Shown: positions 31,236 through 40,388, numbered from the stretch's first letter. The stretch is 64,000 nucleotides of DNA from Mycobacterium decipiens (GCF_963853665.1 NZ_OY970459.1:1-64000), one strand, 5' to 3'. The notes: generated by a model from the letters alone, not told the origin. Made by a program: numbers and translations.

Positions 31236-32276
31236 CTACGTGACGCGCATCGCCGTCAGCGCGGTGGCGGCTTGTTGCGCCATGCCGGTTACCACGGCGG
31301 CGGCCGACACGACGGCGTCGACCAGTCCCGCGGCTTGACCGGCGGTGACATTGGCGATGGTGTAGTCGTGCGCGGTGACAGCTTGCCGGTATTTGGTGAT
31401 GGTGTCGTCGTCGTGGCGCAGGTCGAGTTCAGTGCCCTCGAATCGCTCGGTGAGGGCGTTGCGTAGCACGCTCATCGTGTGTCCGTCCGGCCAGGGATAG
31501 CCCCGAAGCTGATCGTAGATCGTGGTGCGGCACATGTCGTCGCCCGTGGCCGCCACAAGCCGGTCCCGCGCTTGGGGTGTGGACAGCGCCTCGATCGTGG
31601 CGTAGAAGCGGGTGCCGACCAATACCCCCGCGGCCTCCAACATCAACGCCGCAGCCAGGCCGCGGCCATCGGCGATGCCCCCGGCGGCGACCACCGGAGT
31701 GTCAGCTCCGCGGGCGGTGACCAGGTCGACGATCTCGGGTACCAGGGTCAGGGTGGACCGTGGCCCACAACCGTGCCCGCCGGCCTCGCTGCCCTGAGCC
31801 ACCAACACATCCGCGCCTACCTGCAGGGCCCGTTCCGCCTGGGCCCGGTCTTGAATCTGGCAGACCAACCGGGCTCCAGCGGACTTGATCCTGTCGGCGA
31901 AGGCAGCGGGATCACCGAACGACAGCATCACCGCCACCGGCTCACGTTGCAATGCGAGGTCGAGCAGCTGGGGTTGTCGCGCCAACGACCAGGTGATGAA
32001 CCCGCACCCCACCGGTGTTCCGGCAGCTAGATCGAACTGCTGGGCCAACCAATCCCGGTCCCCGTAGCCGCCCCCGATCAGGCCGAGCCCGCCCGCGCGA
32101 CTGACTGCGGCGGCCAATTCGCCGCCGGCGATCACGTCCATCGGCGCGGAGACGATCGGATAGTCGATTCCGAACATCCGGGTAAGGGCCGTCGATAGCG
32201 CCAGAACAACCTCCTGGGCGAGAACCTCCTGGGCGAGGGTCGCGATGGCACGCGGATCCTGGCCGATGGTACGCAA
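31236..32276 (-). CDS. Nitronate monooxygenase (2-nitropropane dioxygenase family)
   Basis: FMN-dependent TIM-barrel enzyme corresponding to Rv0021c, which oxidises alkyl nitronates such as propionate-3-nitronate. Visible elements are FGIDYPIVSAPMDV at the N-terminus, QGSEAGGHGCGPRST (flavin-phosphate region) and PVVAAGGIADGRGLAAALMLEAAGVLVGTRF. The 346-residue frame opens with TTG at 32276, but the core begins near residue 26. An aggaggtt motif is duplicated just before that point and the M. tuberculosis GTG start is absent, so the true start is unclear (CTG, or an internal ATG at MFGIDY). Confidence 0.88.
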   Translation of the reverse strand: MRTIGQDPRAIATLAQEVLAQEVVLALSTALTRMFGIDYPIVSAPMDVIAGGELAAAVSRAGGLGLIGGGYGDRDWLAQQFDLAAGTPVGCGFITWSLARQPQLLDLALQREPVAVMLSFGDPAAFADRIKSAGARLVCQIQDRAQAERALQVGADVLVAQGSEAGGHGCGPRSTLTLVPEIVDLVTARGADTPVVAAGGIADGRGLAAALMLEAAGVLVGTRFYATIEALSTPQARDRLVAATGDDMCRTTIYDQLRGYPWPDGHTMSVLRNALTERFEGTELDLRHDDDTITKYRQAVTAHDYTIANVTAGQAAGLVDAVVSAAAVVTGMAQQAATALTAMRVT

Positions 32277-32324
32277 CCAGACGGAGCAGTTCCTCGGCGA
32301 ACTGCCGGGCGTGTCGACGGGATG

Positions 32325-32744
32325 TCAGGCGGCGGGCCGGGGACCAACCCGCGCGGCGGGCAGATGCACCACGACCGCGGGCACGGAGACGACGTCGAGC
32401 CTTTCGTTGCGCGCCAGCAGCGCCGCATTTTCGGGCAGCTGCCTGGAGTTGATCTCGCCGGCAGCGATCCGACGCAGCACGTCGTGGGCCGCGGCGAGCT
32501 GGTCACGCTTTCGATACTGGCCGCCGGGAAGCTTGATCCCGGCCCATACCCCGTACTCCTCTCGGTGCTCGATGGCGTGCTGAGCACATCGACGTTGCTG
32601 CGCGAGCGGACACCGACGCAGGCATTGGATGCGCGCCTGGGTGGCCGACCGCTCATAGGTGCGCGCCTTCGCCGCGCCGTCGCTGCCGTCGTCATCGGGG
32701 TAGCCGAACCATAGTTCCGGATTTGATGTGCAGGGGTGTGCCAT
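32325..32744 (-). CDS. whiB5: WhiB-family iron-sulfur transcription factor WhiB5
   Basis: The 139-residue WhiB protein matches Rv0022c (WhiB5). Four cysteines suited to a [4Fe-4S] cluster occur at 5, 41, 45 and 53; the GVWAGIKLPGG turn and the basic segment QYRKRDQ follow, which are the family's sigma-factor-contact and DNA-binding elements. WhiB5 in M. tuberculosis affects type VII secretion genes and persistence, which is notable because an ESX locus follows here. It is divergent from the XRE regulator and 48 bp upstream of the monooxygenase gene. Confidence 0.96.
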   Translation of the reverse strand: MAHPCTSNPELWFGYPDDDGSDGAAKARTYERSATQARIQCLRRCPLAQQRRCAQHAIEHREEYGVWAGIKLPGGQYRKRDQLAAAHDVLRRIAAGEINSRQLPENAALLARNERLDVVSVPAVVVHLPAARVGPRPAA

Positions 32745-32776
32745 GTGCCGGTCTCCTTGTCGGACGAAACGTAGGC

Positions 32777-32879
32777 GAAAGCGTATACACAATAACGCGC
32801 AGCTCGCAAGAGAACCGTGATGAAAACGTATATACATAAGTGGGCAATCGCGGCTGTGTAATATCCGGCCTATGGCCGG
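32777..32879. promoter_or_regulatory. Candidate operators between whiB5 and the XRE regulator
   Basis: Two similar A+T-rich sites, GAAAGCGTATACAC (32777-32790) and GAAAACGTATATACAT (32822-32837), have palindromic GTATAC/GTATATAC cores. A perfect palindrome, CCGGCC-TAT-GGCCGG, lies at 32865-32879, directly before the regulator's start. They fill the divergent promoter region and could be operators for the XRE protein, WhiB5 or both. Confidence 0.5.
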
Positions 32880-32888
32880 AGCGTGCGC

Positions 32889-33683
32889 GTGAGCCGTGAG
32901 TCGGCTGGCGCGGCTATTCGCGCACTTCGCGAGTCGCGCGACTGGTCTCTGGCGGAGCTGGCGGCCGCGACCGGCGTGAGCATCATGGGCCTGAGCTATC
33001 TGGAGCGCGGTGCTCGCAAGCCGCACAAAAGCACAGTTCAAAAGGTTGAGAACGGCCTCGGGCTGCCGCCCGGCACCTATTCGCGGCTGTTGGTCGCCGG
33101 TGATCCCGACGCGGAGCTTGCCCGGCTGATCGCCGCGCAGCCGCCCGACCCGATGGCGGTGCGCCGCGCCGGCGCAGTGGTCGTCGACCGCCACAGCGAC
33201 ACCGATGTGCTGGAAGGCTACGCCGAAGCGCAGCTGGACGCCATCAAATCCGTCATCGACCGGTTGCCCGCGACAACATCAAACGAATATGAGACGTATA
33301 TTCTCTCTGTGATCGCGCAGTGCGTGAAGGCGGAGATGCTGGCCGCCAGTTCCTGGCGGGTGGCGGTGAATGCCGGCGCCGACTCCACCGGGCGGTTGAT
33401 GGAGCATCTGCGGGCGCTGGAGGCAACGCGCGGCGCCTTGCTGGGGCGGATGCCGACCAGCTTGGCCGCGCGGTTCGACCGGGCCTGCGCGCAGTCGTTG
33501 CTACCAGAAGCGGTAGTCGCGGCGCTGATCGGCGTGAGCAGCGACGAAGTGTGGGATATCCGCAATCGGGGTGGCATCCCGGCGGCGGCGCTGCCCCGCG
33601 TTCGGGCCTTCGCCGACGCGGTCGAGGCTGTCGCAGACGACCAGGGCCAGGCAGATCAGGACAGCGGGGAGGAAAGCCAATGA
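32889..33683 (+). CDS. XRE-family transcriptional regulator
   Basis: The 264-residue regulator corresponds to Rv0023. An N-terminal helix-turn-helix (about 5-62: AIRALRESRDWSLAELAAATGVSIMGLSYLERGAR in sense, split here as AIRALRESRDWS and LAELAAATGVS) is followed by a helical domain and a C-terminal second DNA-binding-like segment (LIGVSSDEVWDIRNRGGIP). GTG at 32889 was chosen because GGAG lies 7 bp upstream and it gives the MSRES N-terminus; GTG at 32883 is the alternative. Its stop overlaps the next start (ATGA), so it heads the NlpC/P60 and ESX-related operon and may be autoregulated through the adjacent palindrome. Confidence 0.9.
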   Translation: MSRESAGAAIRALRESRDWSLAELAAATGVSIMGLSYLERGARKPHKSTVQKVENGLGLPPGTYSRLLVAGDPDAELARLIAAQPPDPMAVRRAGAVVVDRHSDTDVLEGYAEAQLDAIKSVIDRLPATTSNEYETYILSVIAQCVKAEMLAASSWRVAVNAGADSTGRLMEHLRALEATRGALLGRMPTSLAARFDRACAQSLLPEAVVAALIGVSSDEVWDIRNRGGIPAAALPRVRAFADAVEAVADDQGQADQDSGEESQ

Positions 33684-34516
33684 CGCAAAGCGAAATCGAC
33701 ACGTTGCGCCGTGCCCATCAACTGTTCACCGGCGATCATCGGCAGCCGGTGTTGGATGCGAGGACCGCGCACTACACCGACCTGGTGCGGCGAGCCGCCG
33801 GACTGAATATCGGTGCCGGACCGGATCGTTACCAACTCGCCGCACGGCACAGCAATGCGGCTCTGGTATCGGCGGCGGGTACCGACGCAGCGGCGGCGGC
33901 CGTCATGGCCGGTGCGCACCAGGATCGGGCCGCAGCTCGTGACCTGACCGGACACGTGCTCGGTGCGGCCCGCGTCGACGCCACTGCCACTCCGGTGACG
34001 CCACTGGCCCAGCGTGAAGCGATACGGCGGCGGGTGGCGAGGCTGCGTGCTCAGCGGGCGCATGTCTTGTCGGCGCGCAGGAAGGCGCGACGGCGCTGCG
34101 CGGCGCTGCGCGCGCTGCGTTACCGGACCTCGCACCATCACGGCAGGCCGCTAACCGGACGGCGGTTACCATCAGTGACCGGCCGTGCCGGGATCGCAGT
34201 TCGGGCCGCGCTGTCCCGACTGGGCCGTCCGTATGTCTGGGGCGCCACCGGGCCCGACCAATTCGACTGTTCCGGGCTGGTCCAATGGGCCTATGCGCAG
34301 GCGGGAGTCCATCTGGACCGCACCACCTATCAACAGATCAACGACGGGATCCCGGTACCGCACGCCCACGTCCGGCCAGGGGATCTCGTCTTTCCGCATG
34401 CCGGACACGTGCAGCTGGCGATCGGCAACAATCTGGTCGTCGAAGCGCCCTACTCGGGCGCAACGGTGCGGATCAGCCAGCTGGGCAGCAACGTGGCGAT
34501 CCGCCGTCCCGTTTGA
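33680..34516 (+). CDS. NlpC/P60 peptidoglycan hydrolase-like protein
   Basis: The 278-residue protein corresponds to Rv0024. The first 170 residues are helical and Arg/Ala-rich; the C-terminal NlpC/P60 domain carries the catalytic cysteine 197 in [13 protein letters not shown] and histidine 243 in [10 protein letters not shown]. Such enzymes cleave the peptide stems of peptidoglycan. No cleavable signal peptide is apparent, so export might be by an unusual route, possibly the type VII system encoded downstream. A related peptidase gene sits upstream of eccB2 in the ESX-2 locus of M. tuberculosis (Rv3896c). ATG at 33680 follows GGGAGG. Confidence 0.9.
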   Translation: MTQSEIDTLRRAHQLFTGDHRQPVLDARTAHYTDLVRRAAGLNIGAGPDRYQLAARHSNAALVSAAGTDAAAAAVMAGAHQDRAAARDLTGHVLGAARVDATATPVTPLAQREAIRRRVARLRAQRAHVLSARRKARRRCAALRALRYRTSHHHGRPLTGRRLPSVTGRAGIAVRAALSRLGRPYVWGATGPDQFDCSGLVQWAYAQAGVHLDRTTYQQINDGIPVPHAHVRPGDLVFPHAGHVQLAIGNNLVVEAPYSGATVRISQLGSNVAIRRPV

Positions 34517-34565
34517 CAAACCGATGATCGCCCGGTCGGGTGGGCGGGATGAGAAGGTTGAACCA

Positions 34566-34928
34566 ATGTCGGAGCAAGCCGGATTTTCGGTAGCCGCCGT
34601 TCGGGCGCGGCAGGCGGCGCTGGCGGGACAACACAGCGCGGCCGCCGATGCCGACGACGTGCTGGCCGATGCGCTGGCCAGCGCGCATGCGGTGCTGCGG
34701 GATGGCATTCGCCGGTTGGATACGATCGCCGCCGAGATCGACCGTGCGGTAGCCGACCAGGCTGCACTAGCCATCGATACGCCGTTGGGGGCGCGTGAGT
34801 TTCAGTCGTTTCTAGTTGGCAAAGAACGCGAGATCGCGACGATCGTGGCGGATGCCCACGAGCTCGATCGCGCGAAAAGCGCCTTGTTGGAGGCGCTACG
34901 GGCGCGGTACGCCGGCCCCGCGGGCTAA
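34566..34928 (+). CDS. DUF4226 helical protein (short)
   Basis: The 120-residue helical protein corresponds to Rv0025. It shares its domain with the N-terminal half of the next gene: the motif [21 protein letters not shown] here and LDTPAGARDFQRFLIGKLRDI there show that the two are paralogous. It is probably cytosolic or a type VII-associated protein; no signal peptide. ATG at 34566 has GAGAAGG upstream. Confidence 0.85.
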   Translation: MSEQAGFSVAAVRARQAALAGQHSAAADADDVLADALASAHAVLRDGIRRLDTIAAEIDRAVADQAALAIDTPLGAREFQSFLVGKEREIATIVADAHELDRAKSALLEALRARYAGPAG

Positions 34929-35047
34929 GGCTCCCGACGCAACCAAAGAAGGTGAATTGTCGGCGTGGTCGTGCCTGGGTACTGTCGCCCGGTATGGAGG
35001 GGTTGCGACCTAGCCCGCTGCGGGCCGTCGCGCCGTTTGCCTAGACG

Positions 35048-36505
35048 ATGTCGACGCTTACCGATCTTCTCGCCGCCGTCGAAGCCGTCCGGGACGCCAC
35101 CGGCGATCCGAACGAGTGGCAGACCGGTCTGACGCCGACAGAGGTGGCTGCCGTCCTCACGCCCACGACGCGTTCGGAGCAGCTGGACGCGATCCTGGCC
35201 AAAATCCGCCAACACCATCCCACCGTTTTCAACCCGGCGACCGCAACGTTGCCAACGCATCCCGGGAAGCAAGAGGTGCCCGGCGCCCCGACGGATCGAC
35301 AGCACGGCGACGCCGCCGAGGCGATCGCAGCTGCGGAAGCGGCTCTAGCACACCAGAATTCGGCAAGCGCTCAGCTCGACATGCAGGTGATCTCGGCAAT
35401 CCTGAATGCACACCGCAACGCCGTCGAGGGTGGCGAGACGTTGAACAGGCTGCAGCAAGAGACCGAAGCCGCGGTGCGAACGCGTTCGGATCTGGATACG
35501 CCGGCGGGCGCACGCGATTTCCAGCGGTTCCTGATCGGCAAGCTCAGGGACATCCGCGCGGTGGTCGCGACCGCAAGCCTCGACGACACGTCGAAGGCGG
35601 CCCTGATGGCAGCCTGGACGGCGCTGTACGGCGCCGCCAAGACCGGACCGAACGGCGCCGATGAACGTCCGCGGGCATCGGTTGCGCCCGATCCCGCACC
35701 CGTGCGCGGCGACACCCAGTTCCCGACGTTGTGCCCGGACGCCGGGTGGGATCCATCGCTCGATTCGCTGCTGTTCGACGATCCTGGCCCGCTGGCTGGA
35801 GACTTGCCGCCGCAAGGACCCACCTCGCCGGCGATGCCGATGATGCCGGCGATGCCAAGCATCCCCAACATTGGTGCGGGACCGGTGCCGAGCTCGGCGA
35901 TGGGTTCCATGCCCGGTGGGCCAGGTGGTTTTCCGCTTTCCGGCCTGCTCCGGGGAACCGGAATCGAGCCGGGCGGCCCCGACGATGGGCGACTGGAATC
36001 CACCGACCCGAATCCGCAAGACCACGCATCCGACGACGAGCCCGACGAGCGCACCGGCGATGCGCAAAAGGACGCGGCATCGGAGAATCCGGAGTCGCCG
36101 CCGGCAGGTCCCACTACCGTCACACTTCCCAACGGCGATACTGTGACGGCCGCCAGCCCCCAGCTGGCCGCCGCCATCAAGGCCGCGGCGGGCGGAGCGC
36201 CGATCGCAGATGCGTTCCAACGACAGGGAATTACCATTCCGCCGCCGGGAACCGCGGTTGCCAACCCGATAGACCCGTCGCAGGTCGTTCCGGGTGACAT
36301 CGGTATGTTGACCGATCGCCACGCGCTTGCCCTCGGTCGTAGCAAGGCCCTGCTGGATGGCCAGATTCAACACATCTCCACCGTGAGCGGGCCAAGCTTT
36401 CTAGGCTGGGAGCATCCGCCAACGTCGGCGACCGCGACCGCGCCCGCCAGAACCGAAACACCGACACCAACCCGGCCGGCCGCCACGTCGACCGGCTTGA
36501 ATTAG
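35048..36505 (+). CDS. DUF4226 protein with Pro/Gly-rich linker
   Basis: The 485-residue protein corresponds to Rv0026. An N-terminal DUF4226-type helical region (about 1-205, with LDTPAGARDFQRFLIGKLRDI) is followed by a Pro/Met/Gly-rich disordered linker (MPMMPAMPSIPNIG) and a small conserved C-terminal domain (VTLPNGDTVTAASPQLAAAI to IQHISTVSGPSFLGW). It belongs to the group of genes flanking ESX loci in mycobacteria, and a type VII role is inferred from that context. The start lacks a strong ribosome site. Confidence 0.83.
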   Translation: MSTLTDLLAAVEAVRDATGDPNEWQTGLTPTEVAAVLTPTTRSEQLDAILAKIRQHHPTVFNPATATLPTHPGKQEVPGAPTDRQHGDAAEAIAAAEAALAHQNSASAQLDMQVISAILNAHRNAVEGGETLNRLQQETEAAVRTRSDLDTPAGARDFQRFLIGKLRDIRAVVATASLDDTSKAALMAAWTALYGAAKTGPNGADERPRASVAPDPAPVRGDTQFPTLCPDAGWDPSLDSLLFDDPGPLAGDLPPQGPTSPAMPMMPAMPSIPNIGAGPVPSSAMGSMPGGPGGFPLSGLLRGTGIEPGGPDDGRLESTDPNPQDHASDDEPDERTGDAQKDAASENPESPPAGPTTVTLPNGDTVTAASPQLAAAIKAAAGGAPIADAFQRQGITIPPPGTAVANPIDPSQVVPGDIGMLTDRHALALGRSKALLDGQIQHISTVSGPSFLGWEHPPTSATATAPARTETPTPTRPAATSTGLN

Positions 36506-36550
36506 GAAGCACGCCGGCCTCGCCGCCGGGGCGTTAGGAGGAGACAGCTG

Positions 36551-36868
36551 ATGGCAGATCAAATCCATGTGGTGCCGGCGCATTTGCGTGAGGCCGCTGA
36601 TCATCACCAGCAGACCGCCGACTACTTGCGAACCGTCCCGTCCTCGCACGCCGCGATCCAAGAGAGCCTGGACTCACTCGGGCCGATCTTCGGCGAGCTG
36701 CGCGACGCCGGACGGCAACTGCTCGAATTGAGGCGACAGTGCTACGAGCAACAAGCCGATGACCACGCCGACTTGGCGAATCACCTGACGATGTCGGCGG
36801 CGGTGTGGGAGCAGCACGAGCGAGACGCGGCAGAAAACCTCGGCCGCATCGTTGACGGTGGCCGATGA
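36551..36868 (+). CDS. ESX-associated WXG100-like small helical protein (DUF2580/EspC type)
   Basis: The 105-residue protein corresponds to Rv0027. It is all-helical (VVPAHLREAADHHQQTADYL, then LGPIFGELRDAGRQLLELR), like the EspC/DUF2580 family of small ESX substrates or co-factors that resemble WXG100 hairpins. No canonical WXG is present. A good ribosome site (GGAGGAGA) precedes ATG at 36551. It could be a secreted partner of the type VII machinery encoded downstream; that is inference from fold type and position. Confidence 0.8.
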   Translation: MADQIHVVPAHLREAADHHQQTADYLRTVPSSHAAIQESLDSLGPIFGELRDAGRQLLELRRQCYEQQADDHADLANHLTMSAAVWEQHERDAAENLGRIVDGGR

Positions 36869-36875
36869 CGGGTCG

Positions 36876-37181
36876 ATGACTGACGCCAATCCCGCCTTCG
36901 ACACCGTTCACCCCAGCGGCCACATCCTGGTCCGTTCCTGTCGCGGCGGATATATGCATAGCGTCGCGCTGGGCGAGGCGGCGATGGAGACCGACGCAGA
37001 AACTCTGGCGGAGGGCATTTTGCTGACCGCCGACGTGTCGTGCCTCAAGGCACTGCTGGAAGTGCGCGACGAGATCGTCGCGGCCGGACACACCCCGTCG
37101 GCGGAGGTTCCAATGCCCGGCGATCTCGATGCGGCGATCGAAAAGCTGCTGGCGCATCGGCTGCGCCGGCGCGGCCGCTAA
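36876..37181 (+). CDS. DUF2694 family protein
   Basis: The 101-residue protein corresponds to Rv0028. It starts with a beta-rich segment (SGHILVRSCRGGYMHSVALG) and continues with a long helix (TLAEGILLTADVSCLKALLEVRDEI). The family is found next to ESX-related genes. The chosen start MTDANP at 36876 follows the previous gene by 7 bp, pointing to an operon. The function is unknown. Confidence 0.82.
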   Translation: MTDANPAFDTVHPSGHILVRSCRGGYMHSVALGEAAMETDAETLAEGILLTADVSCLKALLEVRDEIVAAGHTPSAEVPMPGDLDAAIEKLLAHRLRRRGR

Positions 37182-37185
37182 TGGT

Positions 37186-37329
37186 CTACAGCGGCCGGGG
37201 TTTGGCGGTATCGGGATCGGGCGCGATATCGGTAGGTGGCTCGATCGGGTTGGCGCCGAACAACTCTCGTGCGCGTCGCAGCAGATCGCGCACTTCATCG
37301 AGTTGCTGCTGCAGCGCAGAATCAGCCAT
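37186..37329 (-). CDS. Small ORF antisense to the operon
   Basis: A 47-codon reverse-strand frame fills the gap between two forward genes. It encodes MADSALQQQLDEVRDLLRRA, an amphipathic helix, then RELFGANPIEPP and a Pro/Asp-rich tail. The composition (a clean heptad-like helix, Met start, stop just past the forward stop) looks more like a protein than random G+C-rich frames. The ribosome site is weak and expression is unproven. Confidence 0.5.
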   Translation of the reverse strand: MADSALQQQLDEVRDLLRRARELFGANPIEPPTDIAPDPDTAKPRPL

Positions 37330-37408
37330 GTCCACACGCTACCCAGGTCGTGGCGGGGCGCACAAGTCAGCGTCCGCGCAGCATCGGGGGTGCCGGTAGG
37401 CTGAGCCG

Positions 37409-38491
37409 GTGGCGATCTTCGGTTTCAGGACAGCGCGCCAACGCCTCCGGAGAGCGACGCGGCAATCCCTGACGGTTCCGCCCTTCAGCTCTCCCCTAGA
37501 TTGCACCCCCTGGGTTACTGGAGGGCTCTGGCCCGCCGAGCTGTCTGCGGCCACCGGCGAAACGGCAGCGCTCGCAGAGTATCTCAAGGCCGACTTGGAC
37601 CGGATCGCCAGCGCGGCCAACGACAAGCTGAGCAGCATCAGGCGAGCGGGAATCGCGGCTGCGGTCCGGCGGGCCGAGGAAGCTGCGGTGATCGACGAAG
37701 CCCGTGCACTGGCCGTGCGGCGAGTCGACTCGACAGTTCGTCAGCTGCGCCAGGTGATGCCGGACGTGCCCGCGGGATCCCCGCCCCCGGAGGCCGCCGG
37801 AGCCTTCGGCGAGGCCGCCGAAGACGAAGCCACCGAGGAAGCCGCCACCGCACCGGAATCCGACGACGAACGTTTGCAGCGGCTGACCGTGTTCGTGGCC
37901 CGGCAAGAACCACGGCTGAATTGGGCGGTCGGCGACTACGCGGACGGCACGACAATGCTGGTAACCGATCTCGCACACGGCTGGATACCGCCGGGTATCA
38001 CGCTTCCGGAAGGTGTGCGGCTGCTGGGGCCCGAGCGGCGCACCGGCAAAGTCGCTGTGTTACTCGGCGACGCGATGCGCTCGGTGAGCTACTCGCCCGG
38101 AGATTCCCTGCGCTGGTCGGATAACCTCGACGCGCCGAAGGCCGCGACACAGCCGCGCGAGCTGTCGGCGGTTGACGATCTGGGCGCGGTGTTGACGGCA
38201 GCGACGCACTGTCGTGACGGATTGCCACCGATGGTGCACACCCTGGCCCGGGCTGCTGCCGCGGGAACCGGCGTCGCCGAGGCGGAAATCGATCTGCTAC
38301 GAGTCCATCTCGATACCGCGCGATACCAGATCTTGGACCAGTATCCCGATGTCGACCCCGCGCTGCTGCTCAACTGCATGTTGTTGGCCACTACCGAGGG
38401 CCTCGTCGCCGAGGAACGGGTATCGGCGAACTATCACCTCGCGTGGTTTCGGAAACTCACTGCGCCCCAACAGCACGGCGCATTCGTATGA
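37409..38491 (+). CDS. ESX-locus-associated DUF5631/DUF5632 protein
   Basis: The 360-residue protein corresponds to Rv0029. The N-terminal region (FGFRTARQRLRRATRQ, then the conserved CTPWVTGGLWPAELSA) and the central segment RLNWAVGDYADGTTMLVTDLAHGWIPPGI typify a family encoded beside ESX loci (for example Rv3899c near ESX-2). A long Ala/Arg/Glu helical stretch lies between. No signal peptide. It is probably a cytosolic accessory factor of type VII secretion; the biochemical role is unknown. Confidence 0.82.
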   Translation: MAIFGFRTARQRLRRATRQSLTVPPFSSPLDCTPWVTGGLWPAELSAATGETAALAEYLKADLDRIASAANDKLSSIRRAGIAAAVRRAEEAAVIDEARALAVRRVDSTVRQLRQVMPDVPAGSPPPEAAGAFGEAAEDEATEEAATAPESDDERLQRLTVFVARQEPRLNWAVGDYADGTTMLVTDLAHGWIPPGITLPEGVRLLGPERRTGKVAVLLGDAMRSVSYSPGDSLRWSDNLDAPKAATQPRELSAVDDLGAVLTAATHCRDGLPPMVHTLARAAAAGTGVAEAEIDLLRVHLDTARYQILDQYPDVDPALLLNCMLLATTEGLVAEERVSANYHLAWFRKLTAPQQHGAFV

Positions 38492-38524
38492 ATTGACGCT
38501 GGTTGAGGGCGTCGACATACTGTC

Positions 38525-38842
38525 ATGGTGTCGGGGTCGGGTAGTCGCGCGCAGCTAAGCGACCGAGATCTGGTCGAATCCGTGTTAAAGGAACTCAGCG
38601 AGGCAGCCGACAGGTGGGAAGCGCTTGTCGCGCAGGCCCAGACCGTCACCTACACCGTGGATCTCGGAGATATTCACGCCGTTGCAAATTCTGACGGACG
38701 GTTGCTCAAGTTGACGTTACATCCCGACGTGCTGACCGGCTATGGCCACAACGAGCTGGCCGACCGGTTGAACCTCGCCATCGCAGCGCTGCGCGACGAG
38801 GCAGAGGCCGAGAACCAGGCACGGTACCCCGGCCTGCAGTGA
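38525..38842 (+). CDS. YbaB-like DUF2710 protein
   Basis: The 105-residue protein corresponds to Rv0030. A central beta hairpin-like core (TYTVDLGDIHAVANSDGRLLKLTLH) flanked by helices resembles the YbaB/EbfC DNA-binding fold seen in EspL-like ESX accessory proteins. It precedes eccB by 43 bp, probably in the same operon. In M. tuberculosis this is where the conserved series ends and a transposase remnant begins. Confidence 0.8.
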   Translation: MVSGSGSRAQLSDRDLVESVLKELSEAADRWEALVAQAQTVTYTVDLGDIHAVANSDGRLLKLTLHPDVLTGYGHNELADRLNLAIAALRDEAEAENQARYPGLQ

Positions 38843-38885
38843 CATCGATTCCGCACCCGGATCCGTAGCGGCCACCGGAAGGAGA

Positions 38886-40388
38886 ATGACTGTGCCACTG
38901 AATCTTTCCAACCGAGATCAGAACTCGGGGCACCTGTTCTACAACCGGCGCTTGCGAGCGGCCATTACCCGATTTTCTGTTCGCATGAAGCACGACGATC
39001 GCAAACAGCAAGCAGCGGTGGCACTGTCGATCGTGCTCGTCCTGATCGGCGTTGGCTGGATGGCCCTGCTCAATATCATGAAGCCCGCGGGATTGATCGG
39101 CCGGTCGGCAATCATTGGCAACCGCGACACCGGTGCGGTCTACGCAAAGATCAACGGACGGCTCTACCCAGCACTCAACCTGACCTCCGCGCGATTGGCG
39201 GTAGGCACCGCAGCGACCCCTACGTGGGTCAGTGCCGGCGAGGTCGCCAAGTACGCGACCGGTCCACTGATCGGTATACCCGGTGTACCCGACAGCCTGC
39301 CCATCACGCCCAGTGCCATCTCGGCATGGTCGGTCTGCGACACCGCGGCCACCACCGGCAGCCCGGCGGCGCCGACGGTGACGTCCATCGCCGGCCAGCT
39401 CTCGCCGATCGGCCGGGCCGCGGCGATGCGGCCGGGGCAAGCCATCCTCGCAACCCACGACGGTGCAACCTATGTGATCTGGGGAGGGCAACGGTCGCGC
39501 ATCGACCCAACTGACCGGACGGTGACGTTCAATCTCGGCCTCGATCCCGGCGTGACGTATCCGATCGAGATCTCCAATGCGCTCTTTGACGCCATGCCGT
39601 CAACGGAACCGATTGTCCTACCGGCGATTCCGGAAGCGGGTTCACCGTCGCGATGGTTGCCCGGGTCGACGGTGGGTGCCGTGCTGGAATCCCGCGACTC
39701 AAGCGGTTCGGTCAACGGATTCTATGCGTTGCTGCCGGGTGGAGTGCAGAAGATCACCAGTTTTGTCGCCGACCTGTTGCGTACCGGGGATTCGCAGGGC
39801 TCGCCGACGCCGACGTTGGTCACCCCGGACAAGCTGATCCAGATCCCGCTAGTAGACGTGCTCAATGTCGACTACTACCCGACGGCGGATCTGGAATTCG
39901 TTGACCCATCGGCAAATCCCGTAACGTGTGTCAGTTGGGAGAAGCAGTCCAGCGACCCGCAGGCCAGGATCACCATCTTCAGCGGCCGCGGCCTGCCGGT
40001 TCCGATCGGCATGGATTCCCGGTTGGTGCAGCTTGTCCGCGACAACCGTAACCCTGATTCCTCCGAGGCACACCAGACGCTGGTGTTGCCGGGGGCGGCG
40101 AATTTCGTTGCGACGACGAGCGGTGTTGCCACGGCCGCCAGCCGGGAAAGTTTGTATTGGCTTTCACCGCAGGGTGTTCGGTATGGCGTCCAGTCGGATC
40201 AACGGACCCTGCCGGCACTGGGGCTGGATCCACGCTTTGCCGTCCAAGCGCCCTGGCCGATCGTCCGCACCTTCGCACCGGGCCCGGCGATCAGCCGCGA
40301 GGCTGCTCTGGTTGCGCGCGACGCGATCCCCGGAGGCGGTGCGGTGGCGCCGATTCCCGAGTCCAACGAGCAGAGTGTCGGGGGTTAG
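38886..40388 (+). CDS. eccB: Type VII secretion protein EccB (ESX-2-like)
   Basis: EccB is a membrane-complex component with a large periplasmic domain. The 500 residues start with the cytoplasmic NRDQNSGHLFYNRRLR box and a single membrane helix (about 42-64), followed by the periplasmic propeller-like domain with repeated YPALNLTSARL and WGGQRSRIDPTDR elements and a cysteine pair. The N-terminal box resembles ESX-2 EccB2 more than EccB1 as I recall them. ATG follows GGAAGGAGA. eccC starts 2 bp after its stop. Confidence 0.94.
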   Translation: MTVPLNLSNRDQNSGHLFYNRRLRAAITRFSVRMKHDDRKQQAAVALSIVLVLIGVGWMALLNIMKPAGLIGRSAIIGNRDTGAVYAKINGRLYPALNLTSARLAVGTAATPTWVSAGEVAKYATGPLIGIPGVPDSLPITPSAISAWSVCDTAATTGSPAAPTVTSIAGQLSPIGRAAAMRPGQAILATHDGATYVIWGGQRSRIDPTDRTVTFNLGLDPGVTYPIEISNALFDAMPSTEPIVLPAIPEAGSPSRWLPGSTVGAVLESRDSSGSVNGFYALLPGGVQKITSFVADLLRTGDSQGSPTPTLVTPDKLIQIPLVDVLNVDYYPTADLEFVDPSANPVTCVSWEKQSSDPQARITIFSGRGLPVPIGMDSRLVQLVRDNRNPDSSEAHQTLVLPGAANFVATTSGVATAASRESLYWLSPQGVRYGVQSDQRTLPALGLDPRFAVQAPWPIVRTFAPGPAISREAALVARDAIPGGGAVAPIPESNEQSVGG

